NCBI GenBank assembly: GCA_965243715.1
Contig: CBDEVU010000018.1
Coordinates: 124,001-188,000, forward strand
Direction of reading: 5' to 3'
DNA from: UBA11606 sp965243715
GTDB lineage: Bacteria; Actinomycetota; Acidimicrobiia; Acidimicrobiales; Aldehydirespiratoraceae
Length of the DNA stretch: 64,000 bases
Shown: positions 49,616-58,682 of the stretch, piece by piece
Layout: each line of letters starts with the position of its first letter
Position numbering within the stretch: position 1 is the stretch's first letter
The notes under the pieces: model-generated
What the model was told of the DNA's origin: nothing
Seen by the model: the letters and a program-made list of their open reading frames with translations, nothing else
Database searches by the model: none
Position numbers and translations under genes: made by a program

Positions 49616-51762
49616 CCGCCGTCCCGGATTTTTCCCACATAACGGCCCCCGACACCACCCGCGATGGTGCTCCGCCACCGCCCGGAACTACCAGCAAGGC
49701 GAAAGTGTGGCGAACCTCGGAAGGGATCGACATCCCCACCCGACTCGGATCAGAAGCCATAGCCGAACTCAGCTTTGTGTCCACCTACCCAGGGTTCGCG
49801 CCGTACGTTCGAGGGCCCTATCCAACGATGTACGTGAATCAGCCGTGGACGATTCGACAGTACGCAGGGTTCTCTACCGCCGAGGAATCCAACGCCTTCT
49901 ACCGGCGCAATCTAGCGGCGGGGCAAAAAGGCCTCTCGGTTGCGTTCGACCTAGCGACCCACCGCGGTTATGACTCAGACAACCCGCGTGTCACCGGCGA
50001 TGTCGGAATGGCAGGAGTCGCTATCGACTCCATCTTCGACATGCGTCAACTCTTCGCTGGCATCCCGCTCGATCAGATGAGCGTCAGCATGACAATGAAC
50101 GGCGCCGTGTTGCCAATTCTTGCCCTCTTCGTGGTGGCGGCCGAGGAACAAGGAGTGGAACCAAAGCAACTGGCCGGCACCATCCAAAACGACATCCTCA
50201 AAGAGTTCATGGTTCGCAATACCTACATCTATCCCCCGAAGCCCAGCATGCGAATAATCTCCGACATTTTTGCCTTCACTAGCACGGAAATGCCCCGCTT
50301 CAACTCGATTTCAATCTCTGGCTATCACATGCAGGAGGCCGGGGCGACAGCGGACCTAGAACTGGCTTACACGCTCGCTGACGGTGTCGAATACGTGCGA
50401 ACGGGGCTAGCCGCGGGGCTCGACATCGATGCCTTTGCCCCCCGGCTCAGTTTCTTCTGGGCGATTGGCATGAACTTCTACATGGAGATCGCCAAGCTTC
50501 GTGCAGGACGCTTGCTTTGGGCCAAACTCATGGCAGATTACGAACCGCAGAACCCGAAATCGTTGTCGTTGCGAACCCACAGCCAAACTAGCGGCTGGTC
50601 CCTCACCGCCCAAGACGTGTTCAACAACGTGACCCGCACCTGTGTCGAGGCAATGGCCGCCACACAGGGTCACACCCAGTCGCTGCACACCAACGCGCTC
50701 GATGAAGCGTTGGCGCTCCCCACCGACTTTTCTGCCCGCATCGCCCGCAATACGCAACTCTTCTTGCAACAAGAAAGCGGTACGACCCGCACCGTTGACC
50801 CGTGGGGCGGTAGCTACCACATCGAGTGGCTTACCAACCAACTGGCACACCGAGCGTGGGCGCACATTACCGAGGTGGAAGCTATGGGCGGCATGGCCGC
50901 GGCCATCGATGCCGGTATACCCAAACTTCGGATCGAAGAGGCCGCGGCCCGCACCCAAGCCCGTATTGACTCCGGCCAGCAGACCGTTATCGGAGTCAAC
51001 AAGTACCGACTGGGTCCCAACGAAGAAGCCCCTGTTGATGTCTTGAAGATCGACAACGCCGAAGTCCGTGCGGCCCAGATGGCCAAGCTCGAGCGACTCC
51101 GCGCCGAACGCAACGGGGTTGATGTCACGGCTGCGCTCGCTGCGCTGACTGCCGCCGCCGATTCCGGTGCTGGCAACTTGTTCGCCCTCAGCATTGCTGC
51201 CGCTCGGGCGAAAGCCACCGTGGGGGAGATCAGTGACGCTCTCGAAACCGTCTACGGTCGTCACGTGGCGACCATCCGAACAATAGAAGGGGTATACCGA
51301 GCCGAAGTGGGAACCAACGCCGATTCCGTAACCGCCGTTCGGGCCAAGGTCGATAATTTCGCGGCCGCTCACGGCCGCCGGCCGCGTATTCTCATCGCCA
51401 AGATGGGACAAGACGGTCACGACCGAGGTCAGAAGGTCATTGCCACCGCCTTTGCCGATCTTGGCTTCGATGTCGACATCGGACCGCTCTTCCAAACGCC
51501 CGCCGAAGTAGCCAAGCAGGCTGTTGAAGCCGACGTACACGTGGTCGGAGCCTCGTCGCTCGCCGCCGGGCACCTCACCCTCGTACCGCAACTTCGTGAC
51601 GAACTCGTCGCCTTAGGCCGCGCCGATATCAAGATCACGGTAGGCGGGGTGATTCCCCCTGACGACGTGGCGACCCTGCTCGATATGGGAGCCATAGCCG
51701 TGTATCCCCCCGGCACCGTTATACCCGATGCCGCGGGTGAACTCCTAGACCATCTCGGCTAA
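49612..51762 (+). CDS. mutB: Methylmalonyl-CoA mutase large subunit
   Basis: Catalytic subunit of 716 residues. Substrate-binding barrel: TYPGFAPYVRGPYPTMYVNQ, then WTIRQYAGFSTAEESNAFYR and AFDLATHRGYDSDNPRV. The C-terminal B12 domain has KMGQDGHDRGQKV, with the DxHxxG histidine that binds cobalt, plus HVVGASSLAAGHLTL and TVGGVIPPDD. The frame is open upstream inside mutA, but the ATG at 49612 matches the family start and overlaps the mutA stop. Confidence 0.96.
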   Translation: MTAVPDFSHITAPDTTRDGAPPPPGTTSKAKVWRTSEGIDIPTRLGSEAIAELSFVSTYPGFAPYVRGPYPTMYVNQPWTIRQYAGFSTAEESNAFYRRNLAAGQKGLSVAFDLATHRGYDSDNPRVTGDVGMAGVAIDSIFDMRQLFAGIPLDQMSVSMTMNGAVLPILALFVVAAEEQGVEPKQLAGTIQNDILKEFMVRNTYIYPPKPSMRIISDIFAFTSTEMPRFNSISISGYHMQEAGATADLELAYTLADGVEYVRTGLAAGLDIDAFAPRLSFFWAIGMNFYMEIAKLRAGRLLWAKLMADYEPQNPKSLSLRTHSQTSGWSLTAQDVFNNVTRTCVEAMAATQGHTQSLHTNALDEALALPTDFSARIARNTQLFLQQESGTTRTVDPWGGSYHIEWLTNQLAHRAWAHITEVEAMGGMAAAIDAGIPKLRIEEAAARTQARIDSGQQTVIGVNKYRLGPNEEAPVDVLKIDNAEVRAAQMAKLERLRAERNGVDVTAALAALTAAADSGAGNLFALSIAAARAKATVGEISDALETVYGRHVATIRTIEGVYRAEVGTNADSVTAVRAKVDNFAAAHGRRPRILIAKMGQDGHDRGQKVIATAFADLGFDVDIGPLFQTPAEVAKQAVEADVHVVGASSLAAGHLTLVPQLRDELVALGRADIKITVGGVIPPDDVATLLDMGAIAVYPPGTVIPDAAGELLDHLG

Positions 51763-51838
51763 CACTTACGCACCCTAACCGGTCGCTCCCATGGGAAGGA
51801 ATCCGTGGCCTAGTTGCTACGCAGTAAAGTCGTTGGCG

Positions 51839-52825
51839 ATGCCTCATCCCCTCAGCGCCGATGTCCTCGACGGTGATCGCACCGCGATCGGGCGAGCCAT
51901 AACGCTGGTCGAGTCGCTCCACCCCGATCACCGCACCGAAGCCGCCGTCTTGCTCGGTGATCTTCTCCCCCATAGCGGTGACGCTCACCGCGTAGGCATA
52001 ACCGGGGTTCCTGGGGTCGGAAAGTCGACGTTCATCGAAGCACTCGGTCTCCGGCTCACTACAGCGGGCCACCGAGTCGCCGTGCTCGCCGTAGACCCGA
52101 GTAGTTCTCGCACCGGCGGTTCGATACTGGGGGACAAGACGCGCATGGCCCAACTCTCTGTTGATCCCCGGGCCTTTATCCGCCCGTCGCCGTCGGCGGG
52201 AACGCTCGGCGGGGTCACCCGCGCCACCCGCGAAACAATGGTGGTGCTTGAAGCGGCCGGCTACGACATCGTGTTAGTCGAGACGGTGGGCGTCGGCCAG
52301 AGCGAAACCGTGGTGTACGGAATGGTTGATTTCTTCTTAGTGTTGATGCTGGCCGGGGCGGGCGATGAGTTGCAAGGCATCAAAAAAGGGGTGCTGGAAT
52401 TGGCCGACATGTTGGCTGTCAACAAGGCCGACGGAGCCAACATCGACTCGGCCCAACGAGCCGCCCTTGCTTATCGCCGAGCCCTGCACCTCGTCCTACC
52501 CGCCGGTGCCGAGTGGGAACCGCCGGTGGTTACCTGCTCGGCTGTAGCGCGGACCGGACTCGATGAAGTTTGGGCCGAGGTGGACCGGCATCGAACGTGG
52601 GCCCGCGCCAGCGGGGAGTTAGGCGCAAGGCGGCGGGAGCAGAAACTGATCTGGATGCGCTCCCTGCTCCAAGAACGACTCCTCGCCCGATTCGACGCCG
52701 ACCAAGAATTTGCCGCGACCCGCGCCCGCCTTGAAGCTGAGGTCGTAGCGGGTACCCTCGCCCCGTCGATCGCCGTTGATCAACTCCTCGCCGGTCTTGA
52801 CGTTACGCCGACGACCAGCGACTGA
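51839..52825 (+). CDS. meaB: Methylmalonyl-CoA mutase-associated GTPase (MeaB/ArgK)
   Basis: G3E-type GTPase that guards loading of cobalamin onto MutB; 328 residues. Walker A is GVPGVGKST, followed by VAVLAVDPSSSRTGGSILGDKTRM, ETVGVGQSE, and the base-specificity NKAD. The start is ATG 51839, giving MPHPLSADVLDGDRTAI; an earlier ATG at 51791 is open but lies in non-conserved sequence. It ends overlapping the convergent CcdA-like gene by 23 bp. Confidence 0.93.
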   Translation: MPHPLSADVLDGDRTAIGRAITLVESLHPDHRTEAAVLLGDLLPHSGDAHRVGITGVPGVGKSTFIEALGLRLTTAGHRVAVLAVDPSSSRTGGSILGDKTRMAQLSVDPRAFIRPSPSAGTLGGVTRATRETMVVLEAAGYDIVLVETVGVGQSETVVYGMVDFFLVLMLAGAGDELQGIKKGVLELADMLAVNKADGANIDSAQRAALAYRRALHLVLPAGAEWEPPVVTCSAVARTGLDEVWAEVDRHRTWARASGELGARRREQKLIWMRSLLQERLLARFDADQEFAATRARLEAEVVAGTLAPSIAVDQLLAGLDVTPTTSD

Positions 52826-53399
52826 GTTCGCCCACTAGATCGTTGTATTGGCCCGAAGCAACGGTGGCGGCGTATATCGCGCCGAGCACAACCGCGACGC
52901 GCTGGACCGAGGTTGATCGAAGGTAAGCGGCAGTGGTAGGCCACGCTACGGGTAAGGCGGCGACCAGTACCGCGGGCAGCAGCGCTCCCGTGGTGTAGAC
53001 GATTAAGAGGAGGAGTGTCCGCGCCGGGTGTTCGCTGGTGGTGTTCAAAATGTCGCCAAGGTGCGCGCCCACGCACGGTTGCCAGATCCAGCCCGCAATT
53101 GCTCCCCCGCAAAGGCCCGCTCCGGCCGCGATCCCCAGCGTTGGGGTCGCCCGTCGCCCGACTGCGTAGAACGCCGCCGCGATCACGATAGCTATAGGGA
53201 ATACCACCCACCCGGAGCTGGCGATCTGCCAATGGCCCGACGTCCGAGACCACATCATGGCCGCGGTTGCAACCACCGTTACCCCAGCAACAACCGGCGC
53301 GCGGTGCCGGGCGGCTAGGGTAAGGGCGAGCGCCGGTAGTCCAATGACAAGCGTGCATGCTTGCACGATGACACTGACGCCCTCGAGAAAGGTGCCCAC
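52803..53399 (-). CDS. CcdA/DsbD-like membrane protein
   Basis: A 198-residue polytopic membrane protein with about six hydrophobic segments. GWIWQPCVGAHLGDILNTTS then LLLLIVYTTGALLPAVLVA resembles the second half of CcdA, where one of the two membrane redox cysteines sits in a PC(I)G motif. The first-half cysteine is less clear (VIVQACTLVIGLP is the candidate). The thioredoxin-like gene directly upstream on the same strand supports a thiol-transfer pair. Confidence 0.6.
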   Translation of the reverse strand: MGTFLEGVSVIVQACTLVIGLPALALTLAARHRAPVVAGVTVVATAAMMWSRTSGHWQIASSGWVVFPIAIVIAAAFYAVGRRATPTLGIAAGAGLCGGAIAGWIWQPCVGAHLGDILNTTSEHPARTLLLLIVYTTGALLPAVLVAALPVAWPTTAAYLRSTSVQRVAVVLGAIYAATVASGQYNDLVGELSRWSSA

Positions 53400-53402
53400 G
53401 GA

Positions 53403-54011
53403 CTAGCTGTCTTCGCCTAGCAGGCGCTCGACGTACTCAGCCAAGCGCTCATACGTCGCGGCTCCGTCGCCCCGCTTGTCGTAACGAACCTGGCCATCGG
53501 AGTCGATCAGATAGACACGAGGCCAGTAGGCGATCGGGCCTTCCTGCCAGCGATGAAAGTTACGTTTGTCAGTGTCGAGTGCGATGGGCCAAGAAACGCC
53601 TAGTTGGTCGGCCGCTTCGATGATGTTGTCGATCTCGGCCTCGTGGGAAAACTCCGGCGCATGAACACCGACGATCTCTAGCCCGTCCCCGGCGAACTGA
53701 TCGTAGAGCTCAGCGAGCGCGTTGAGGGTGTTTTTGCAGTTGCGGCAACCGAAGGTCCAGAACTGCACGACGACGATCTCGTTAGCGGCCCGCAGTTCTT
53801 CTAACGACGCGGCCTCCGTGTTGAGCCAGCCGTCGAGGCCAGTAAGCGTGTTGGCGGAGCCGAGGACGGGGATTGGTTCGGGTTGGTCCGTGGTGGGCGG
53901 TGAGCTAGGCGCCGCGGGACCCGCCGTATTATCGTTGTTCAGGGCCGTCCAGCCGATCGCGGCTAAGGCAACAACGACGATCAAAAGGGCAAAGGCACGC
54001 GACGTAGTCAT
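53403..54011 (-). CDS. Membrane-anchored thioredoxin-like (DipZ/TlpA) protein
   Basis: A 202-residue protein with an N-terminal membrane anchor (FALLIVVVALAAIGWTAL), a Pro-rich linker and a thioredoxin domain. The redox centre is FWTFGCRNCKNTLNAL, and the later block IEVVGVHAPEFSHEAEIDNI plus WPRVYLIDSDGQVRYDKRGD matches the extracytoplasmic domain of DipZ-type proteins. It ends 3 bp before the CcdA-like gene, so the pair looks like a split DipZ delivering electrons outside the membrane. Confidence 0.8.
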   Translation of the reverse strand: MTTSRAFALLIVVVALAAIGWTALNNDNTAGPAAPSSPPTTDQPEPIPVLGSANTLTGLDGWLNTEAASLEELRAANEIVVVQFWTFGCRNCKNTLNALAELYDQFAGDGLEIVGVHAPEFSHEAEIDNIIEAADQLGVSWPIALDTDKRNFHRWQEGPIAYWPRVYLIDSDGQVRYDKRGDGAATYERLAEYVERLLGEDS

Positions 54012-54062
54012 GGCCGTTCAGCTATCATCGCACACGCTACACTACGTAAGGGAACTACCGTT

Positions 54063-54176
54063 ATGCAGACCCAGATGTTGATTGGCGGTCAATGGCTCGA
54101 CGGACCCGGCCGTGAAGGAGCCCACGAGGGTATCTTCGAGTTCTGCGAGACACAATACATAGCCGCCGCATGGTAG
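54063..54176 (+). pseudogene. Internally deleted aldehyde dehydrogenase relic
   Basis: A 37-codon frame. Residues 1-14, MQTQMLIGGQWLDG, are a normal aldehyde dehydrogenase start. Residues 15-37, PGREGAHEGIFEFCETQYIA with AAW, are the normal end of the same family (usual form GREGGxEGLxEYxETKY). The roughly 430 codons between them are missing without a frameshift. It ends 10 bp before the aminotransferase gene, so it may still act as a leader. Confidence 0.7.
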
Positions 54177-54185
54177 GTGCAACTG

Positions 54186-55079
54186 ATGGGTAATGCAGTA
54201 GATCCTATTTTGTTCCTGAACGGGGAGTTTGTCGCGGCGGCCGATGCTTCGGTGCCGATTATGGATCGGGGCCTGCTCTTTGCCGATGCCGTGTACGAAG
54301 GGTTGGGTGTGATTGATAGCCAGATAATCGATTTTCCCCACCACATGGAACGACTGCGCCGTTCGCTCGCCGAACTGCGGATGGCCGAGCCAATGACCAC
54401 CGACGAGTGCTGGCACGCTCTGATGGGGCTGATTCGTCGCAATGAGGTCGAGGAGGGCTTCCTTTACTTCCACGTGACCCGCGGCGTCGCCCCTCGCAAC
54501 TACATCTACCCAACTAATCTCGTGCCCACGGTTTTTGCCTTCAGTATGGCGAGCCATGGTCAAGCCTCCGAGAAGGAACCGGCCCTCGTTGCTCTCGCCA
54601 CTGCCCCCGACCTGCGCTGGGCCCGTCGCGATATTAAAACCTCGAACCTGCTAGCCCAAGTCATAGCCAAGCAGCACGCCCACGACGTTGGCGCAGATGA
54701 GGCGCTGCTGCTTCATGGTGACGAGGTGACGGAAGCAGGATCGAGCAGCTTTTTCCTAGTGACCAACGGTGTCGTGGTGACACGTCCCTTGTCGCGCCAT
54801 ATTTTGCCAGGCGTCACTCGCCGCGCCGTCTTGGCGGTGGTCGAGACCGAAGGTCTAAGAGTGGAAGAGCGGACCGTTACGCTCGACGAGGTCATGCACG
54901 CCGACGAAGCGTTTCTGACGGCATCGTCTAGTTACGTCGAGGCGGTGGGTTCGGTCGACGGCACCCCGATCGGGGATGGATCAGTTGGCCCGATCGCCAG
55001 GCTCGTCCGAGCGGCCTACCTCGACTACGCCCGACAGAGCTTTTATTTTCCGGTAGAATGTAAACCAAGGTTGGAATAG
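54186..55079 (+). CDS. Class IV aminotransferase (D-amino acid / branched-chain type)
   Basis: PLP enzyme of 297 residues. It starts MGNAVDPILFLNGEFVAAAD and has VPIMDRGLLFADAVYEGLGV, the catalytic lysine in RRDIKTSNLLAQVIAKQHA, the PLP-binding EAGSSSFFLVTNGVVVT, and LPGVTRRAVL. RDIKTSNLL is closest to D-alanine aminotransferases. AGGTG six bases before ATG 54186 makes it preferable to the GTG at 54177. Confidence 0.85.
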   Translation: MGNAVDPILFLNGEFVAAADASVPIMDRGLLFADAVYEGLGVIDSQIIDFPHHMERLRRSLAELRMAEPMTTDECWHALMGLIRRNEVEEGFLYFHVTRGVAPRNYIYPTNLVPTVFAFSMASHGQASEKEPALVALATAPDLRWARRDIKTSNLLAQVIAKQHAHDVGADEALLLHGDEVTEAGSSSFFLVTNGVVVTRPLSRHILPGVTRRAVLAVVETEGLRVEERTVTLDEVMHADEAFLTASSSYVEAVGSVDGTPIGDGSVGPIARLVRAAYLDYARQSFYFPVECKPRLE

Positions 55080-55099
55080 TTAGTTAAGCATGCTTAACT
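55071..55099 (+). promoter_or_regulatory. Promoter of the imelysin operon
   Basis: TTGGAA (55071-55076), a 17-bp spacer and TTAACT (55094-55099), with the imelysin ATG seven bases further at 55106, the spacing of a leaderless mRNA. The palindromic operator overlaps the spacer and -10. Confidence 0.5.
55082..55099. promoter_or_regulatory. 18-bp palindromic operator, probably DtxR/IdeR type
   Basis: AGTTAAGCATGCTTAACT is a perfect palindrome over the -10 region in front of an iron-type operon. It resembles DtxR/IdeR boxes (TTAGGTTAG..CTAACCTAA) in its TTA/TAA arms and symmetry, though the match is partial. Iron-dependent repression is the natural reading. Confidence 0.6.
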
Positions 55100-55105
55100 C
55101 AAACT

Positions 55106-56272
55106 ATGACTGTTACCTATCTTTACCGTCGACTTCTGGTCGGCTGTGTTATCCTCGCCATCGCGGCCTCGTCTTGTGGCTCAGATAGCGGACCGAGTTC
55201 TGACTCGCTCGCGGCAGCGGTTGATACCTACGCCGCCGGTGTTTACGCGTCCTACGACGCAAGTCTGGCCTCGGCTACCACGATGGACGCGGCAATCGAC
55301 GCGTTCATTGCTGATCCATCAGAAGCGAGCCTGCAGGCGGCCAAGGAGGCCTGGTTGGACGCCCGAGACGACTACAGTCCCACCGAGGCGTTTCGCTTCT
55401 ACGGAGGGCCAATCGATCACGAGGAAACCGGCACGGAAGGGCTCCTCAACGCCTGGCCGCTCGACGAAGCCTACATCGACTACGTCGACGGAAACGACAC
55501 GGCCGGTATCGTAAATGATCCTGACACCTATCCAACGATCGACTCTGATCTTCTCCTCTCGCTCAACGAAGCCGGTGGCGAAGCCAACATCTCCACAGGC
55601 TGGCACGCCATCGAGTTCCTCCTGTGGGGCCAAGACCTCAGCTTGGACGGAGCGGGTGCTCGTCCCGTGGCGGACTATGTTGACGCGGCCAACGCCGATC
55701 GGCGGGCGAGCTATCTTGGCGTTGCCTCCGATGTGTTGCTCGTCCACCTAGCTGCTTTAGTGGCCGAGTGGGACGACTCGGGCGGTAACTACCGAGCGGA
55801 CTTCGTGGCTCTGGAATCGTCCGAAGCTCTGCGCCGCATCATCACCGGCGTTGGTGAACTCAGCCGTGGCGAGTTGGCGGGCGAACGAATGAATGTCGCA
55901 TACTCCGAGCGCTCCCAAGAAGATGAGCACAGCTGTTTCTCGGACAACACCACATCCGACATTGTTGGCAACGCACGCGGTATCGAGATGGTTCTCACCG
56001 CCAGCTACCCTGGGGTCTCCGGCACCAGCATCCTCGACATCGTCGCCGATGCCGATAGCGATCTGGCTCAGCAGTTGACCGACGAGGTAGCCGCTTCCAT
56101 TGCTGCCGTGCGGGCGATCCCGGCACCGTTCGATCAGCACTTAGTGGACGGGGTGAGCGACGATGACCCGGGTCGGATGTCGGTGCTTACCGGTATCGAA
56201 GCGCTCGAATCCCAGACTGACACGATCGTGGCGGCGGCCGAGGCTCTCGATGTCAAGATCAACGTAAGCTGA
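55106..56272 (+). CDS. Imelysin family protein (iron-regulated, EfeO/IrpA-like)
   Basis: A 388-residue exported protein. Lipobox-like ASSC follows the signal helix (LLVGCVILAIAA). Helical imelysin repeats hold the GxHxxE motif in STGWHAIEFLLWGQDLSLDG, plus AFRFYGGPID and ERMNVAYSERSQEDEHSCFSDNT. Members bind metal on the cell surface for iron uptake. It leads an operon with a di-haem protein, a second imelysin and an HTTM protein, all nearly abutting. Confidence 0.88.
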   Translation: MTVTYLYRRLLVGCVILAIAASSCGSDSGPSSDSLAAAVDTYAAGVYASYDASLASATTMDAAIDAFIADPSEASLQAAKEAWLDARDDYSPTEAFRFYGGPIDHEETGTEGLLNAWPLDEAYIDYVDGNDTAGIVNDPDTYPTIDSDLLLSLNEAGGEANISTGWHAIEFLLWGQDLSLDGAGARPVADYVDAANADRRASYLGVASDVLLVHLAALVAEWDDSGGNYRADFVALESSEALRRIITGVGELSRGELAGERMNVAYSERSQEDEHSCFSDNTTSDIVGNARGIEMVLTASYPGVSGTSILDIVADADSDLAQQLTDEVAASIAAVRAIPAPFDQHLVDGVSDDDPGRMSVLTGIEALESQTDTIVAAAEALDVKINVS

Positions 56273-56277
56273 TTTGG

Positions 56278-57654
56278 GTGGGTGTTCGTCGAGTTGTCGC
56301 CCTGCTGCTCCTAGCCGTCGTCCTCTACGGGTGTTCCGCCGATCGGGGCCTTGAGAGTGCGTTAGGCGGGGCGACAACTCGAGACGACGCCTCCCGTAAC
56401 TCGTTCGCCCTGCCTGCGCCGGGTTTGTCGAACGAGGAGCGGCGGGTTTTTGAGATCGGGGATAGCTTTTTCACCCAGAATTGGGTGACTGCCCCCGCGT
56501 CGACCGATGCCCGCGATGGCCTCGGCCCCACCTTCAACGCTCGAGCGTGTTCGTCGTGTCATGTTCTCGACGGTCGGGGAGCGCCGCCTGATCCCAGCGG
56601 CGAGAGGGCTAATCTTGGCTTGCTGTTTAGGCTCTCGATCCCGGGCGCCGAACCTGCCACCGGTGCTCCTTTACCCGACCCGACTTATGGTGGCCAGCTA
56701 CAGGATCGGGCTGTCCTTGGCGTCGAGGCGGAGGGGGTTATGTCGATCAGCTACGAGACGATCGTGGGCAGGTACGGTGATGGCACCCACTACGAGCTTC
56801 GTTCGCCTACTTACGCCATTGATGACTTGGCGTTCGGACCACTTTCGAGCGATGTGCTAATCGGGCCCCGCCTGGCACCTCAGGTAATCGGGATGGGACT
56901 CCTTGAAGCCATTTCGGCCGCCGATATCGAAAAGCTTACCGACGCTGACGACTCCGACGGTGACGGTATCAGCGGTCGGATCAATACCGTCTGGAATGGT
57001 CGGACACAATCCCGCGATCTCGGCCGCTTTGGTTGGAAGGCCAATGTCGCCACCGTGGAACAACAAGTGGCGGGCGCGTTCAACGGCGACATTGGCATCA
57101 CGTCGGTCCTTCACCCCGACGAGAACTGTGGCTCGGATCCCGTTTGCACGGCTCAGATCAACGGCGGTTCCCCCGAATTGACCGACTCACGGCTGGCGTC
57201 AACAACCTTTTACCAGCGGACCTTGTCGGTTCCGGCCCTGCGAGGGGGGAGCGATGCCGCGGTTCGGCAAGGCTCGGAACTCTTCGATAACTTCAACTGT
57301 TCGGGCTGTCACGTGCGACAACACACCACCGGAGCGAGCGATGTTGAGACCCTGGCCTATCAACTCATAATCCCGTTCACAGACCTTCTTTTGCATGACA
57401 TGGGGGCCGGTCTAGCTGATGGTCGGCCGGACTTCGACGCATCCGGAACCGAGTGGCGGACCTCGCCGCTGTGGGGACTCGGGTTGATCGATGAAGTCAA
57501 CGGTCAGCGGTTCTTGCTGCACGACGGACGGGCCCGAACAATCGAAGAGGCTATCTTGTGGCACGGCGGCGAAGCCGAGGCAAGCAAAGAACAGTTCCGC
57601 GTGGCGCCGGCCGACCAAAGGGCGGCCCTCGTTGCCTTTCTTGAAGCCTTGTGA
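56278..57654 (+). CDS. Di-haem oxidoreductase family protein (DUF1111-like)
   Basis: A 458-residue lipoprotein (lipobox LYGC). There are two c-type haem sites: CSSCHVLDGRG near residue 93, and CSGCHVRQHTTG near 340. Between them are DADDSDGDGISGRINTVWNG, a calcium-binding-like Asp loop, and GRFGWKANVATVEQQVAGAF. The family regularly accompanies imelysins and is thought to act as an oxidase or reductase in iron uptake. The start is GTG 56278. Confidence 0.87.
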   Translation: MGVRRVVALLLLAVVLYGCSADRGLESALGGATTRDDASRNSFALPAPGLSNEERRVFEIGDSFFTQNWVTAPASTDARDGLGPTFNARACSSCHVLDGRGAPPDPSGERANLGLLFRLSIPGAEPATGAPLPDPTYGGQLQDRAVLGVEAEGVMSISYETIVGRYGDGTHYELRSPTYAIDDLAFGPLSSDVLIGPRLAPQVIGMGLLEAISAADIEKLTDADDSDGDGISGRINTVWNGRTQSRDLGRFGWKANVATVEQQVAGAFNGDIGITSVLHPDENCGSDPVCTAQINGGSPELTDSRLASTTFYQRTLSVPALRGGSDAAVRQGSELFDNFNCSGCHVRQHTTGASDVETLAYQLIIPFTDLLLHDMGAGLADGRPDFDASGTEWRTSPLWGLGLIDEVNGQRFLLHDGRARTIEEAILWHGGEAEASKEQFRVAPADQRAALVAFLEAL

Positions 57655-58682
57655 AATCTCGACTCTTGGCCCTGAGCGTGACACTGGCCTTGCTTGGAGC
57701 GGCATGTTCTGGTTCGTCGCTTAGTCGGGCGACAGTCCTCGCTGAGTTGGCGACGGCCGAGATCATTCCCGCCTATCAGCAGCTAGCGGTGGAAGCCGAT
57801 TCCTTAGCCGCTCACACCGCCGCGCTCTGCGCCGATGTCACTCCCTCCACGTTGGCCGACGCTCAGTCGGCGATGCTACGTACCCGCGGGGCGTGGAAGA
57901 AAACGGAGGCCATGTGGGTCGGACCGGTAATGAAGCGTCGTTCGTGGGCGGTTGTTGATTGGCCGATCGCCATCGACGAGATTGAGTTGCTTATTGGCGA
58001 CGACAGCATCGAGTTGGATCAGGACCGGCTCAGCCGCCGCATCGGCGCCGATCAGCGGGGCTTGGGCGCTATCGAATATGTCTTGTTTGGCGACGACACT
58101 CTGGTGGCTCTCGGCCACGACCGCCGCTGTGCCTACGTGGCTGAAGTTGCCGCGGTGATCCAAACAGAGGTGGCGTTGCTGGTGATGGACTGGACGGAAT
58201 CGTTCGAGGACGGACCGCCCTACCGTGATATTTTTGCCGCCGACGACAGTTCGGGACTAGATGCCCTAGTGAACGATCAGTTTTTCCTGCTGGAGAAACT
58301 GGCCGACGCCGAACTCGGGGTAGCCCTTGGAGCGAGGCAAGGCCCCGCCGATCCCGCGGCGCTGGTCGAAGGACGAGCCGGGGCTGGGCACCTAGATCTC
58401 GAGCGGCGCCTAGCTGGGATTCGTGCCGCGCTAGGCGGACTGGCCGCGCTGCTTCCCCCGGCGATGGCTACGCGGATCTCGCTCGCCCTTGACGCCGCCG
58501 ATGCATCGCTCGCGGTAATCACCCCTCAGCCGCTGGCTGTCACGCTGGTGGAGAACACCGCAGATTTGACCACCTTCCGCAACGATCTCAAGGAACTGCA
58601 GGTCCTAGTGGCGACCGAGGTGGTCAGTTGGTTGGGGGTAGCCATCGGGTTCAGCGATGCTGACGGCGACAGCGCGGGTTAG
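57651..58682 (+). CDS. Second imelysin family protein
   Basis: A 343-residue lipoprotein (lipobox LGAAC). RGAWKKTEAMWVGPVMKRRS and GLGAIEYVLFGDDTLVAL identify it as imelysin-like, but the GxHxxE histidine is absent (Gly-Leu-Gly-Ala-Ile-Glu), so its metal site must differ from the first imelysin. The GTG start overlaps the stop of the di-haem gene. Confidence 0.82.
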   Translation: MKSRLLALSVTLALLGAACSGSSLSRATVLAELATAEIIPAYQQLAVEADSLAAHTAALCADVTPSTLADAQSAMLRTRGAWKKTEAMWVGPVMKRRSWAVVDWPIAIDEIELLIGDDSIELDQDRLSRRIGADQRGLGAIEYVLFGDDTLVALGHDRRCAYVAEVAAVIQTEVALLVMDWTESFEDGPPYRDIFAADDSSGLDALVNDQFFLLEKLADAELGVALGARQGPADPAALVEGRAGAGHLDLERRLAGIRAALGGLAALLPPAMATRISLALDAADASLAVITPQPLAVTLVENTADLTTFRNDLKELQVLVATEVVSWLGVAIGFSDADGDSAG

